55,311 nt of DNA from Anaerolineales bacterium (GCA_016928525.1 JAFGKO010000061.1:1-55311), one strand, 5' to 3'; numbered from the stretch's first letter, positions 33,741 through 42,970 are shown. Numbers and translations are program-made. Notes: a model not told the origin generated them from the sequence alone.

Positions 33741-35036
33741 CTAATTCTTTCCGTTGATTTGTGTTCTCAGCCAGGACGAAATGGGCTGGCCCTCTTTGCC
33801 CATGGCCGAATCGATGGATTTTGCATAAGCTGCAAAAAAGACATCCAGGCTTTCAATATTTTGATCGTGTTCACGTAGCAGACCTTCGATCCATGCCATC
33901 TCTCCTTCCAGGGCCTCGATATTGCCCAAAGATAAAGCGGATACCAGGTTATTCCCAAGTTGCTGAATGGCAATAGTTGAAAATTCAATCGGGATGCCGA
34001 TTTTGGTGCTTTCTGTCAAGGTATACATATCAATCATGGGCTGGTTATGAATGAACGACCTGCTTAATTGCTTATCTTTTTCATCGACTGGCACAATGCC
34101 TTCCAGGGGTATGTCTGAAGTTAGTAAAGTTTCCACTGCCTGAACTGCTTCTTGAATCGATTCGCCCAGGAAGTGAGCCGGGATGCGGTTACGCAGTTGG
34201 GGGATTTGATTGAAAATGCGACCACCGTAAGCGACACGCCCTCCGTTGGCGTTGAGGTATGCTGCTGTTTCTCGTAAGTCATTAGCGGTTTGTAGCAATT
34301 GTGCCGACAGAATAACGAGATGTGGCTTGATAGATTGAAGAGTTTCATTGTAACGCTGAATCGGCACATTAGCGCCCAGGTAGACAACTTTCAGTCCACG
34401 GCGGCGAAGCAAAAGGGTCAGTAACAATGGTACAAATACATGCTGTTCACCCGTAGTGCAACCGATCAAGATCGTGTAAGGACGAGTGGGCGGCGGGGCC
34501 GCGGCGATAAGCGCATCCAGCCGGCGTTGTACGAGGGCAGATGTGAAATGCTCTTGCTGGGCGTTGATCTGGTTGTGGTACCACATCTCACCGATTTGCT
34601 GCAGGCCGCGCTGCATTACTTCTATGCAGACTGTTTCCAGCGGGTGCGTGGCAAAAGCCTGGTTGAGCAGTTGTTCGGCGCTGTTTTCGTCATATACCAG
34701 GCAGGCATCCAGCCAAGTCTGGCGGATAGCGTCCAGGTTGGCGCTGGGGATAGTTGTAATTTTTGTGGCGGGAGCAGGCAACGGGTCCTGGCCTGATCCG
34801 GTCAGTTCATTCCACATGTCCACCGCGCGAGAAATACTCAGTCCTTCGCGTTGTTTTGCCATCAGCCATTTTATGATCTCGATGTCGCGTTGGGAATACA
34901 GGCGGTGACCGCCGGGCGTACGTTCAGGCATGGGCAGGCCATAGCGGCGTTCCCAGGCGCGCAGGGTGTCGGCAGCGATGCTGGTCTCTTTGATAACGGC
35001 TTTCAAGTTAAACGTAGGCGTGGTGCTGATAGACAT
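33741..35036 (-). CDS. carH: CarH/LitR-like B12-dependent light-sensing MerR regulator
   Basis: 431 residues from ATG 35,036 (GGAG just upstream); the ATG at 35,081 would overlap crtI. The MerR winged helix is at 7-75 (LRAWERRYGLPMPERTPGGHRLY). The helical cap carries the photoreceptor motif Wx9EH (W152, E162, H163). The B12 Rossmann domain has GEQH with the likely lower ligand H199, then YLGANVP. These residues match CarH, which binds adenosylcobalamin, represses in the dark and releases DNA in light. A C-terminal helical extension of about 120 residues (311-431) is absent from characterised CarH. Targets are probably the crtI/crtB promoters. Confidence 0.88.
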   Translation of the reverse strand: MSISTTPTFNLKAVIKETSIAADTLRAWERRYGLPMPERTPGGHRLYSQRDIEIIKWLMAKQREGLSISRAVDMWNELTGSGQDPLPAPATKITTIPSANLDAIRQTWLDACLVYDENSAEQLLNQAFATHPLETVCIEVMQRGLQQIGEMWYHNQINAQQEHFTSALVQRRLDALIAAAPPPTRPYTILIGCTTGEQHVFVPLLLTLLLRRRGLKVVYLGANVPIQRYNETLQSIKPHLVILSAQLLQTANDLRETAAYLNANGGRVAYGGRIFNQIPQLRNRIPAHFLGESIQEAVQAVETLLTSDIPLEGIVPVDEKDKQLSRSFIHNQPMIDMYTLTESTKIGIPIEFSTIAIQQLGNNLVSALSLGNIEALEGEMAWIEGLLREHDQNIESLDVFFAAYAKSIDSAMGKEGQPISSWLRTQINGKN

Positions 35037-35055
35037 CTTTTCTCCAGAAAAGGGA

Positions 35056-36591
35056 TTAATCGGTTGCAGCGGCGACTGCATTGACCATATTTTGTACAGA
35101 TATTGTACCCTTTTCTAGCAGAATTCGCTCTGTCGTTAATCTGGCAGATAGCAGCACAATGGGCAAACCGGTGCCAGGGTGCGTGGACGCACCGGCGAAG
35201 TACAAATTCTTATATTTCTTGTGACGGTTATGTGGACGCAGGTAGCCGACCTGCCAGAAATTGTGACTCAAGCCAAACGCAGCGCCCTTTTCAAGGTTGA
35301 AGCGTTCTTTCCAGACTTCAGGCTGGTACACGATTTCGAACTTGATGTGACTCTCCAGATCTGTGATGCCCATCTCTTTGGACAGTCGTTCGAAGACGGT
35401 TTGACGCGCCCGGTTGACGCGCTCATCCCAATCCTGCTTTGAAGCTGCATCCAGATGACCGACCGGAACCAGCACGTAGAGCGTATCCTGGTCTTTGGGC
35501 GCGGCGGCGGGGTCGGTCCGGGTGGGTGCGTGCACGTAGAAGCTGGGTTCGTCGGGCAGGTCATGGTCCTTGAAGATCTGATCGAAGGAGGCCTTGTAGT
35601 CGCCACCCAGGAACACGTTGTGATGCGCGATCTGCGGGTATTGCTTGTCCACGCCCCAAAAGAACATGATGGTGGAGCAGGTATAGAGCTTTTCATCCAG
35701 TTTCTTAGCTTCGACCGGATCGGGCAGTAATTCCTTGTAGATGTAGGGCAGATCAGCGTTGCCGACGAAGATGTCTGCTTCCAGCGTTTGCCCGTTTTCC
35801 AGTTCGACCGCTGTGACTTTTGAACCTTCAACTTTCAACTCTTTGACGGGTGCATTGTAGATAAACTTCACGCCTAGTTTTTCGGCAACTTTTACAAGCG
35901 CCTGGATGCCGGCGTACATCCCGCCCATGGGATACCAGACGCCTTCAGCCAGTTCGGTGTATTGCAGCAGGGAGTATGTGGCCGGGGCATCGTATGGGCT
36001 AAGTCCCAGGTACATATTCTGGAAGGTGAAAGCGGCCTTCAGGCGTTCGTCTTTGAAGAAGCGACCTGTGTTGCGGTGGTGTTTGTCCAGCGCTTTGAGT
36101 TTGAAGATCAGCGGCAGGTTTTTCAGGCTGAAATACTCAAAAATGTTGAAGAAATTACGGCCAACGAATTTTTCCAGTGAGATTTTGTAATGTTTTGCGC
36201 CCTCAGCGATGTAGTTCAGGAAACCGGTAAAAGCAGTCTTTTCCACAGATTCGAGCTGGGTTTGCATATCACCGATGTTGGAAGTCAACTCCAGTTGTAA
36301 GCCATCCTCGAAATGGACTTTGTAGGTCGGGTCGATGCGGCGCAGGTCAAAATGGTCGCTCATCCTTTCATCCAGGGATGCGAAGGTTTCCTCCCAGACT
36401 TCGGGCATCAGGAACAGGGTCGGGCCGATGTCGAAGCGATGGCCATCCTTCACGATCTGGTTGCAACGCCCACCCGGGGTCTCGTTCTTTTCGAGCACGG
36501 TGACACTATATCCATTTTTTGCCAGACGAGCAGCGGTTGCGATCCCGCCGATGCCAGCGCCGATCACAATTGCTGTTGGTTTTTGAGTCAT
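35056..36591 (-). CDS. crtI: Phytoene desaturase
   Basis: 511 residues. The N-terminal FAD motif is IVIGAGIGGIATAARLAKNGYSV-like (GAGIGGIATAARLA at 12-25), then EKNETPGGRCNQI. The C-terminal FAD motif ends NLYFAGASTHPGTGLPIVLLSA. It desaturates phytoene to lycopene or a related product at the membrane. It has a strong promoter and GAAGGAG before the ATG. It heads the minus-strand photoprotection gene chain, with the carH-like gene 19 bases after its stop. Confidence 0.94.
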   Translation of the reverse strand: MTQKPTAIVIGAGIGGIATAARLAKNGYSVTVLEKNETPGGRCNQIVKDGHRFDIGPTLFLMPEVWEETFASLDERMSDHFDLRRIDPTYKVHFEDGLQLELTSNIGDMQTQLESVEKTAFTGFLNYIAEGAKHYKISLEKFVGRNFFNIFEYFSLKNLPLIFKLKALDKHHRNTGRFFKDERLKAAFTFQNMYLGLSPYDAPATYSLLQYTELAEGVWYPMGGMYAGIQALVKVAEKLGVKFIYNAPVKELKVEGSKVTAVELENGQTLEADIFVGNADLPYIYKELLPDPVEAKKLDEKLYTCSTIMFFWGVDKQYPQIAHHNVFLGGDYKASFDQIFKDHDLPDEPSFYVHAPTRTDPAAAPKDQDTLYVLVPVGHLDAASKQDWDERVNRARQTVFERLSKEMGITDLESHIKFEIVYQPEVWKERFNLEKGAAFGLSHNFWQVGYLRPHNRHKKYKNLYFAGASTHPGTGLPIVLLSARLTTERILLEKGTISVQNMVNAVAAATD

Positions 36592-36608
36592 AGTTCTCCT
36601 TCAATGCC

Positions 36609-36625
36609 CTCTCCTTCTAGGAGAG
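36609..36625. repeat. Short inverted repeat in the crtI leader
   Basis: CTCTCCTTCTAGGAGAG is a perfect hairpin (7-bp arms, TCT loop) followed by GAGTAGGGGGTGGGGG. It resembles a dispersed repeat and lies between the crtI promoter and its ribosome site. Confidence 0.6.
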
Positions 36626-36656
36626 GAGTAGGGGGTGGGGGCCAGAATAAGTTGCC

Positions 36657-36667
36657 TGTATTATACA
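36657..36667. promoter_or_regulatory. Palindrome TGTATTATACA over the crtI -10 box
   Basis: It is a perfect 11-base palindrome that contains the crtI -10 hexamer. A related half site, TGTATAAT, overlaps the crtB -10. MerR-type regulators of the CarH/LitR group bind TGTA-type sites at crt promoters, so this is the best operator candidate for the adjacent regulator. Confidence 0.5.
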
Positions 36668-36687
36668 TATTGTCTAGTTTTTGTCAA
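36660..36687 (-). promoter_or_regulatory. Promoter of crtI and the photoprotection operon
   Basis: On the minus strand TTGACA (36,687-36,682), 16 bases, TATAAT (36,665-36,660). Both hexamers are perfect consensus. Predicted start near 36,653, leader about 60 bases. Confidence 0.8.
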
Positions 36688-36706
36688 GATATAATTAAAC
36701 AAAATA

Positions 36707-36734
36707 TTGACAAATTAGATAATACCTGTATAAT
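36707..36734 (+). promoter_or_regulatory. Promoter of crtB
   Basis: TTGACA (36,707-36,712), 16 bases, TATAAT (36,729-36,734): perfect consensus hexamers. It is divergent from the crtI promoter, with only 19 bases between the two -35 boxes, so one bound regulator could control both. Confidence 0.8.
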
Positions 36735-36762
36735 TTAGCTACCAAATCTTTGGAGGTAGCTC

Positions 36763-37704
36763 ATGGAAATGCAGGCTCGCTGGGAAAATCAATTACGCGC
36801 ACTGGCTGGTAATGTTCCCCATCCGTCTACTCGCCCGCTTTTTTCGTACTGGGCTGGGGATGCCGTTCTTCGCAAAGCCTATGCCCGCACCGAAGAAATC
36901 ACCAGCGAGCATAGCAAGTCCTTCTACCTGGCATCGCAATTGCTGCCCGAAGAAAAGCGCTCTGCTGTGCGCGCCCTGTATGCGTTTTGCCGTACCGTCA
37001 ATGATATTGTGGATGAAGACACTGTGGACCAACGGGACGCACATCTCGATTACTGGCGGGGAGTGGTGCAGAACGCATCTTTCTCGGATGATGACCTGGT
37101 CGCCGCTGCATGGAGCGATACCCTGGCCCGTTACCACATCCCGCGTCACTACGCCCTGCAACTGATCGACGGCGTCAACCGCGACATGACCCAGACCCGC
37201 TACCAGAACTTCGATGAGCTGGCAACATATTGTTACGGGGTTGCCTCCACGGTGGGACTGATGAGCATGTATATTGTCGGGTTTACTTCAAATGACGCTG
37301 TACCCTACGCCATCAAACTGGGCGTTGCCCTGCAAATGACCAACATCCTGCGCGATGTGGGCGAAGACTACCGCAACGGACGGCTTTATCTCCCCCGGGA
37401 AGAACTGGCGCTCTACGGCATCCGTGAAGCGGACATCGCCGCGGGCAACGTGACGGACGCCTGGCGCTTGTTCATGAAATTCCAGATCGAGCGCACGCGC
37501 AAGTTGTACGAAGAGGCCTGGCCGGGCGTAAAAACACTTGAGCGCGAAGGTCAATTGGCAATCGGTGCGGCCGCCGTCTTTTATCAAGGTATCCTGGATG
37601 CCATTGAAGCCAATGGTTTTGATGTTTTCCATAAGCGTGCAAGCCTGAGCGCCTGGGAGAAGCTTGCCCGTATCCCTGCTCTGTGGTGGAAGGTAAAGGC
37701 CTAA
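36763..37704 (+). CDS. crtB: Phytoene synthase
   Basis: 313 residues. The two Asp-rich motifs are present: NDIVDED near residue 80-86 and ILRDVGEDYRNGRLYLP near 198-214. It joins two geranylgeranyl diphosphates to phytoene, the first step of the pathway continued by crtI and the cyclase. It is divergent from crtI, with its own consensus promoter and the ribosome site TGGAGG. A strong bidirectional terminator follows. Confidence 0.95.
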   Translation: MEMQARWENQLRALAGNVPHPSTRPLFSYWAGDAVLRKAYARTEEITSEHSKSFYLASQLLPEEKRSAVRALYAFCRTVNDIVDEDTVDQRDAHLDYWRGVVQNASFSDDDLVAAAWSDTLARYHIPRHYALQLIDGVNRDMTQTRYQNFDELATYCYGVASTVGLMSMYIVGFTSNDAVPYAIKLGVALQMTNILRDVGEDYRNGRLYLPREELALYGIREADIAAGNVTDAWRLFMKFQIERTRKLYEEAWPGVKTLEREGQLAIGAAAVFYQGILDAIEANGFDVFHKRASLSAWEKLARIPALWWKVKA

Positions 37705-37728
37705 TAACAATAATCCCCTGATTTCGGA

Positions 37729-37760
37729 AACAATCTCCCGCCATTTGACGGGAGATTGTT
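37729..37760. terminator. Bidirectional terminator after crtB
   Basis: AACAATCTCCCG (37,729-37,740) pairs with CGGGAGATTGTT (37,749-37,760), loop of 8, then CTTT on the + strand. It lies between convergent genes. Confidence 0.75.
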
Positions 37761-37771
37761 CTTTACTCAGC

Positions 37772-38191
37772 CTATCCCTTCTTTAGAACTCTGGCAATCA
37801 ACGCACCTGCGGGCGCAGCCAGGAAAAAAGCCAGAACAGCAGATAGGATCAGGCCGATCCCGCCCAGGATACCCATCCAGATAAAAGCGTAGGTTGGGCC
37901 AAGGTCCTTAACAATGTTCCCGCTAGCGTCCACACAGCGCATTTCATAGGCGGTGGATGGGGTTTCGAACCCGTTTTCATCTATGGTCGTGGTTTCATAC
38001 GTAAATATCTCTGCCGTACTGCCGGTAGGGCACAATCTGGGACCCAGGATACGCGCTACAGAATCGCCTGTCACAGTGGAGGTGATACTGCCGACCACCA
38101 TTGTCACTGGCAACAGGCACATACACAGGATGCTAAACACCAGCACCCAGAGGATGCAACCTGAGACTGCCCCTGTCTTTGCTGATTTCAT
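37772..38191 (-). CDS. Membrane protein of unknown function, 139 residues
   Basis: There is one hydrophobic span near 10-35 (with CILWVLVFSILCMCLLP) and a long one near 103-130. The polar middle has two Cys (LCPTGST, MRCVDASG) that could form a disulfide outside. Glycine-rich spans. The family is not recognised. It stands alone, convergent with crtB. Confidence 0.6.
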   Translation of the reverse strand: MKSAKTGAVSGCILWVLVFSILCMCLLPVTMVVGSITSTVTGDSVARILGPRLCPTGSTAEIFTYETTTIDENGFETPSTAYEMRCVDASGNIVKDLGPTYAFIWMGILGGIGLILSAVLAFFLAAPAGALIARVLKKG

Positions 38192-38306
38192 AAGATAATC
38201 TCCATGATGGGAAGAGTAATGTTACGATACAATAAAACACTCCTGGCTGGAAAAGGTGCTGCGCTTTGTTTGTAAAAAACAACTCTTGGGCAGGGAAGTC
38301 AATATA

Positions 38307-39488
38307 ATGAAATACAACTTTGATACCATTATTGATCGTCGCTCCACAAATTCCATTAAGTGGACCAAATATCCTGAAAATGTCATCCCGCTCTGGGTGG
38401 CGGACATGGATTTTTTGACCCCACAGCCAATTTTGGACGCGCTTCGAACTACGCTTGAGCGTGGGGTGCTGGGCTATGAGATTCCGTCCCGCTCTTTGTT
38501 TGAAACCGTTGTCGCCCGTATGGAAGGATTGTATGGCTGGAAAATTGACCCGGGGATGGTAGTCGCCACCCCCGGCATTGTCAGTGGATTCAATGCCGCC
38601 GCGCGGACGGTATGCGTTCCAGGCGATGGTATTTTGATGCAGCCGCCGGTTTATTTCCCGTTTTTAGTTATGCATGAGAACCTGGGACTGGCACGTCAGT
38701 TTGCGCCGCTCGTCAAGGTGACGGACGGGAACATCCTCCGGTATGAGACCGATTTCGATGCTTTTGAAGCAGCTATGGGGGCGAATGATGCGCCAACACG
38801 TATGTTCCTGTTTTGCAATCCCCATAATCCGATCGGCACTGTGTTTACAAAGGAGCAACTGTCCTGTCTGGCTGAAATCTGTCTACGGCATGGTGTGGTC
38901 ATCTGCTCTGACGAAATCCACAGCGAACTGTTACTTGGTGGAACGCAGCATATCCCGCTTGCCACGCTGTCCCCGGAAATCGCCGACCGAACCATAACGC
39001 TCCTCGCGCCCAGCAAAACCTTCAATACCGCCGGTCTGTTCTGCGGCTTTGCGATCATTCCCAACTCGGAGCTGCGCGAGCGCTACCAGAAAGCCGTTGG
39101 CGGGATGACCTTGCACGTCAATAGCTTGGGCCAAATTGCGGCACAGACCGCCTTTTCCGGAGCCTGTGACGACTGGCTCAAAGAAGTCCTTGTCTATCTG
39201 ACTGCCAACCGGGATTTTCTAGCTAACTATATGCAGGAAAATATGCCGGAAATTCACCTGACGATACCCGACGCTACCTACATGTCCTGGCTGGATTGCA
39301 ATCCCCTGCTTGGATCTGGCAGGATCTCAGGTTCTCCATTCGAATTTTTCCTGAACGAAGCAAAAGTGGCTTTGAATGACGGTTATGAGTTTGGTCCTGG
39401 TGGAAAGGGGTTTGTGCGTTTGAATTTTGCCTGTCCACGAAGTATGCTGGAGGGCGCTTTAGACCGTATCCGTGATTCGCTATTTTAG
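38307..39488 (+). CDS. MalY/PatB-type PLP-dependent C-S lyase or aminotransferase
   Basis: 393 residues from ATG 38,307, which follows GGGAAG; the ATG at 38,256 would add 17 residues that do not fit the family. NFDTIIDRRSTNSIKW at the start, WVADMDF, FCNPHNPIGTVF and the PLP Lys in LLAPSKTFNTAGL are those of the MalY/PatB group of cystathionine beta-lyases. It splits C-S bonds of cysteine conjugates or transfers amino groups. No sulfur genes are adjacent. Confidence 0.9.
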   Translation: MKYNFDTIIDRRSTNSIKWTKYPENVIPLWVADMDFLTPQPILDALRTTLERGVLGYEIPSRSLFETVVARMEGLYGWKIDPGMVVATPGIVSGFNAAARTVCVPGDGILMQPPVYFPFLVMHENLGLARQFAPLVKVTDGNILRYETDFDAFEAAMGANDAPTRMFLFCNPHNPIGTVFTKEQLSCLAEICLRHGVVICSDEIHSELLLGGTQHIPLATLSPEIADRTITLLAPSKTFNTAGLFCGFAIIPNSELRERYQKAVGGMTLHVNSLGQIAAQTAFSGACDDWLKEVLVYLTANRDFLANYMQENMPEIHLTIPDATYMSWLDCNPLLGSGRISGSPFEFFLNEAKVALNDGYEFGPGGKGFVRLNFACPRSMLEGALDRIRDSLF

Positions 39489-39600
39489 GGGTATCGCTGA
39501 CTTACAAATTGACTTATCTTGCCGTCAGGACTTCTTGACTTCGCTTGTCCCTGCGCGAAGCGGAAATGTAGGCATATAAAAGTACACTGATGAGCAGCAA

Positions 39601-40938
39601 TTAGAACTGCGCGTTTGGGCAGAGCGGATCGAAAGGCGCTTCCTCGTCCAATGGGTAAAACCAGCGAATATACCTGTACAGACTATCGTAACTGAGTGCG
39701 CTCCCAATCGGATTCCCCTCTTTGTCGACCCCACTCTGCTGCATCAAAGTGACACGCCAGTTGAACACAGCACAATTCGGCTGGTGATAAAGCGCCTCCG
39801 GGAGCGTGAATTGGGTCTCGCGAGTAGCATACCTGACCTTGATATTGTCCTCGCCGTAGTTGAAATCCACTTTTACCTGGTAGTATTCGTCATCTGCCAA
39901 TTCCTTGAGCGGTTCCCAGGTCAGCACGATAGGTTGTCCCAGTCCTGAAAAACGTGCGCCCATCTCTGGGTTGATCAAGATAGGTTGAGGTAAGAGTGGT
40001 ATGAGCGGTTCGGGCGATACGCCATTGACCTGCGCTTTGGAATCAATATCAAAATTTTCCAATAAAACTGTATGCGCATCGATATTGCTCGGTGGATAAA
40101 TGACGGTGGTTGCAATGGCGTAAGTTTTGTCGACTTCCGGGGCATAGAAAACTGTCCATTTCATCTCGTAGTAAGAATACTGGCCGCGCGCCGGAGCTTC
40201 CCAGGCACCCCAGCGCTTGAACGTTGTGCGCTCGAAGGCGCCAATCTCACGCACGGGTGTAAAGCCCAGATCGCCGATATCGGCCAGCATAAAGCTGCGC
40301 ACTGCTTCCGGGCTGTCGAGCTTGAAATCTCCCTTTCGCCATTGGACTTCTACCCAGTTTTCCGGAAAGACGTGTTGTGAGGGGATGATCCCGCCCCAAC
40401 GCAGCAGACCATTCTCGGCATCGCCGCGTTCCGCTGCCAGCATAGGTTGGATACCGCGCAGGGTTGGTGCATCCAACCAGAATCCGTATTTGTGATAAAG
40501 CTCTTCACTGGTCGAGAAAATCACCCTAAGCTGATTGAGGCTTTGACCGTGGCCTTCGTTTGTGTCTGCCTCTACTTTGATTGCCCAGAGTCCCTCTTGC
40601 ATGCGATGCGGAACCGTCCAGGAATCACTGCGGTATACATCGCCATCACCGAACACGGCAGGAATTGTCCCAATCACCTGCCCATCTGGGTTGCTGAAAG
40701 ACACGGTCACGCTGGCATCTTGTACGGGGCGTTCCTGTTCGTCCGTTACCCGCACGATAGCTTTGATGGTTTGTCCCATCTTGATCTCTGAACTTTCCTT
40801 TGGATAGAGCAGGCTGATGTTCAATGTTCCCGCTTGCACAGGCGCGTGTGTCGGTTCCTGGATCGGGGCGCTACAACTTGTCAGTAGCAAAGTTCCGAAA
40901 AACAACCAGAGAAGAAGTTTTTTCTTTTTTAGGGGCAT
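39601..40938 (-). CDS. Lipoprotein of unknown function with immunoglobulin-like N-terminal domain
   Basis: 445 residues from ATG 40,938. The signal peptide ends in the lipobox LLTSC near residue 20. Residues 35-135 (GTLNISLLYP, then KAIVRVTDEQERPVQDASVTV) look like a macroglobulin or Ig-like beta-sandwich. The rest is unrecognised, with a fibronectin-like stretch near 330-400 (PIVLTWEPLKELADDEYYQVKV). Likely an extracellular envelope protein. A 112-base gap downstream holds only a weak CTTCGC/GCGAAG hairpin. Confidence 0.65.
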   Translation of the reverse strand: MPLKKKKLLLWLFFGTLLLTSCSAPIQEPTHAPVQAGTLNISLLYPKESSEIKMGQTIKAIVRVTDEQERPVQDASVTVSFSNPDGQVIGTIPAVFGDGDVYRSDSWTVPHRMQEGLWAIKVEADTNEGHGQSLNQLRVIFSTSEELYHKYGFWLDAPTLRGIQPMLAAERGDAENGLLRWGGIIPSQHVFPENWVEVQWRKGDFKLDSPEAVRSFMLADIGDLGFTPVREIGAFERTTFKRWGAWEAPARGQYSYYEMKWTVFYAPEVDKTYAIATTVIYPPSNIDAHTVLLENFDIDSKAQVNGVSPEPLIPLLPQPILINPEMGARFSGLGQPIVLTWEPLKELADDEYYQVKVDFNYGEDNIKVRYATRETQFTLPEALYHQPNCAVFNWRVTLMQQSGVDKEGNPIGSALSYDSLYRYIRWFYPLDEEAPFDPLCPNAQF

Positions 40939-41055
40939 ACCAATGATATTCCTTTTCGATGTCTTTTTCCTGTGGGCCACCAGCGAGCGGGGAGTATATC
41001 ACTGTGGCGACATTTTGTGGATGTTGTTTTGACTTTTCTTGGTTACAATGTATAC

Positions 41056-41904
41056 ATGGACAAAATCGCATTGATAGACTTGGTTCGCCGCGAAATGGCC
41101 CCAAAACCCTGGGTGGAGGGCGAAAAGATCCCTTGGAACGACCCGGATTTCAGCCGGCGCATGCTCAAAGAGCATCTCTCACAGAAGCATGATGCCGCCA
41201 GCCGTCGTACGCCGATCATCAAAAAACATGTGAATTGGATCCATAGCTCTGTTCTGGGCGGGATACCCTCGCGCATCCTCGACCTGGGATGTGGCCCCGG
41301 CCTGTACTCTGCGCGTCTCGCCAAGCTCGGGCATGCTTGTCGCGGAATTGACTTTTCTCCAGCATCCGTCGAGTACGCTGTTAAACGTGCGCCTGATAGT
41401 TGCAGCTATACCCTCGGCGATATCCGCCTTACGGATTTTGGTTCTGGTTACGACCTGGTCATGCTCATCTTCGGTGAATTCAATGTTTTCAAACCTGATG
41501 ATGCGGGCTTGATTCTGCGAAAGGCACGAGCGGCTCTAAATCCGGGTGGAAAATTGCTTCTCGAAGTAACTACCTTCGATACCGTTTATGAGATCGGCAA
41601 CCAACCTGCTATCTGGTATTCTGCCGAAAACGAGCTTTTTGCTGATGAACCCCATCTATGCCTGATGGAGTCCTTTTGGGATAATGATGGTTCTGTTGCT
41701 ATTGAGCGTTACTACATTGTGGATGCTGCCAGTGGGGAGGTAACCCGCTACTCTGCCAGCACACAGGCATATGAGGAAGAGCAATTTAAAGGGATGCTAA
41801 GCACGGTCGGTTTTTCTGAAGTCGATATCTATCCATCGCTCCTGGGAAAAGAAAACCCTTCCCAACGGGAACTATTCGTGCTGGTTGCAAGAAAAGACTC
41901 ATAG
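41056..41904 (+). CDS. Class I SAM-dependent methyltransferase
   Basis: 282 residues from ATG 41,056; the longer frame from 40,972 runs back over the lipoprotein promoter region. The SAM motif is ILDLGCGPGLYSARLA near residue 75, with GIDFSPASVEYA and LGDIRL after it. The substrate is unknown. The -10-like TACAAT ends 6 bases before the ATG and no ribosome site is seen, so the mRNA may be leaderless. The last 20 bases run into a longer reading of the next gene, whose chosen start lies after this stop. Confidence 0.85.
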   Translation: MDKIALIDLVRREMAPKPWVEGEKIPWNDPDFSRRMLKEHLSQKHDAASRRTPIIKKHVNWIHSSVLGGIPSRILDLGCGPGLYSARLAKLGHACRGIDFSPASVEYAVKRAPDSCSYTLGDIRLTDFGSGYDLVMLIFGEFNVFKPDDAGLILRKARAALNPGGKLLLEVTTFDTVYEIGNQPAIWYSAENELFADEPHLCLMESFWDNDGSVAIERYYIVDAASGEVTRYSASTQAYEEEQFKGMLSTVGFSEVDIYPSLLGKENPSQRELFVLVARKDS

Positions 41905-41947
41905 GTCGGGCTTGCAATCCGATGAAACTGCCTCGAAAGGAATCCCT

Positions 41948-42961
41948 ATGAAAATCTTATTTATCGGCGGCACTGGCCTGATCAGCTCGGCCTGTTCCGA
42001 ACTGGCCATCCAGCGCGGGATCGAACTTTATATTCTCAATCGCGGAGTAACTACAAAATATCCTGTGCCCGAAGGCGCGCACCTTCTATTGGGCGACATA
42101 CACCAGGATGAGAGCGGCATATCCGCATTGTTTGAGGGTCATCATTTCGATGCAGTTGTGGATTGGATCGCGTTCACCCTCGAAGACATCGAGCGGGATA
42201 TTCGTCTCTTCAGCGGAAAGACGGACCAATTTGTCTTCATCAGCTCTGCTAGTGCTTACCAGAAACCGCCCGCCCACTATCTGGTCACGGAAGAAACGCC
42301 GCTTGAAAACCCCTTCTGGCAATACTCGCGGGATAAGATCGCCTGTGAGGAACGGCTGATGCAGGCCTGGCGTCAGGATGGATTCCCGGTCACTATTGTG
42401 CGCCCCTCGCTGACCTATGGCTCGTCACAAATCCCACTTTGCATGGGCAGTTGGCGGCATCCCTACACTGCGCTCGAGCGGATGAAACAGGGCAAAAAAA
42501 TCATTGTCCCCGGCGATGGCACTTCGCTATGGGTCTTCACCTGGAATACGGACTTTGCCAAAGGCTTCCTCGGTCTGTTGGGAAATAAAGATGCGCTTGG
42601 CGAGGCCTTCCACATCACTTCCGATGAGGTGTTGACCTGGAATCAGGCTTACGAAGAAGTCGGACGCGCGCTGGGAGTGGACTTGGATATAGTGCATATC
42701 CCCTCTGAGTTGATTGCCAAATACGATCAACATGCCCTCGGCAGCCTGATCGGCGATAAGGCCAACAGTGTAGTGTTCGACAACAGCAAAATCAAACGCT
42801 TTGTGCCTGATTTCGAGTGCAAAGTGCCCTGGGCCGAAGGCGTACGCCGGTCGGTTGCCTGGTTCGAAGCCGATCCTTCCCGCCAGACGGTTGATGATGA
42901 AGCCAACCAACTCTGGGATACTATCATTTCTGCTTATGAGGCGGCCTTTCCAAAAGCCTGA
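41948..42961 (+). CDS. NAD-dependent epimerase/dehydratase (extended SDR)
   Basis: 337 residues from ATG 41,948 (AAGGAA upstream), 43 bases after the methyltransferase. KILFIGGTGLISSACSELA gives the GGTGxI nucleotide motif near residue 7. The usual catalytic YxxxK appears as YSRDK in FWQYSRDKIACEE, with FISSASAY before it. Atypical extended SDRs of this kind act on nucleotide sugars or bind RNA (CSP41-like). The substrate is open. Confidence 0.85.
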   Translation: MKILFIGGTGLISSACSELAIQRGIELYILNRGVTTKYPVPEGAHLLLGDIHQDESGISALFEGHHFDAVVDWIAFTLEDIERDIRLFSGKTDQFVFISSASAYQKPPAHYLVTEETPLENPFWQYSRDKIACEERLMQAWRQDGFPVTIVRPSLTYGSSQIPLCMGSWRHPYTALERMKQGKKIIVPGDGTSLWVFTWNTDFAKGFLGLLGNKDALGEAFHITSDEVLTWNQAYEEVGRALGVDLDIVHIPSELIAKYDQHALGSLIGDKANSVVFDNSKIKRFVPDFECKVPWAEGVRRSVAWFEADPSRQTVDDEANQLWDTIISAYEAAFPKA

Positions 42962-42970
42962 AAATCGCTA

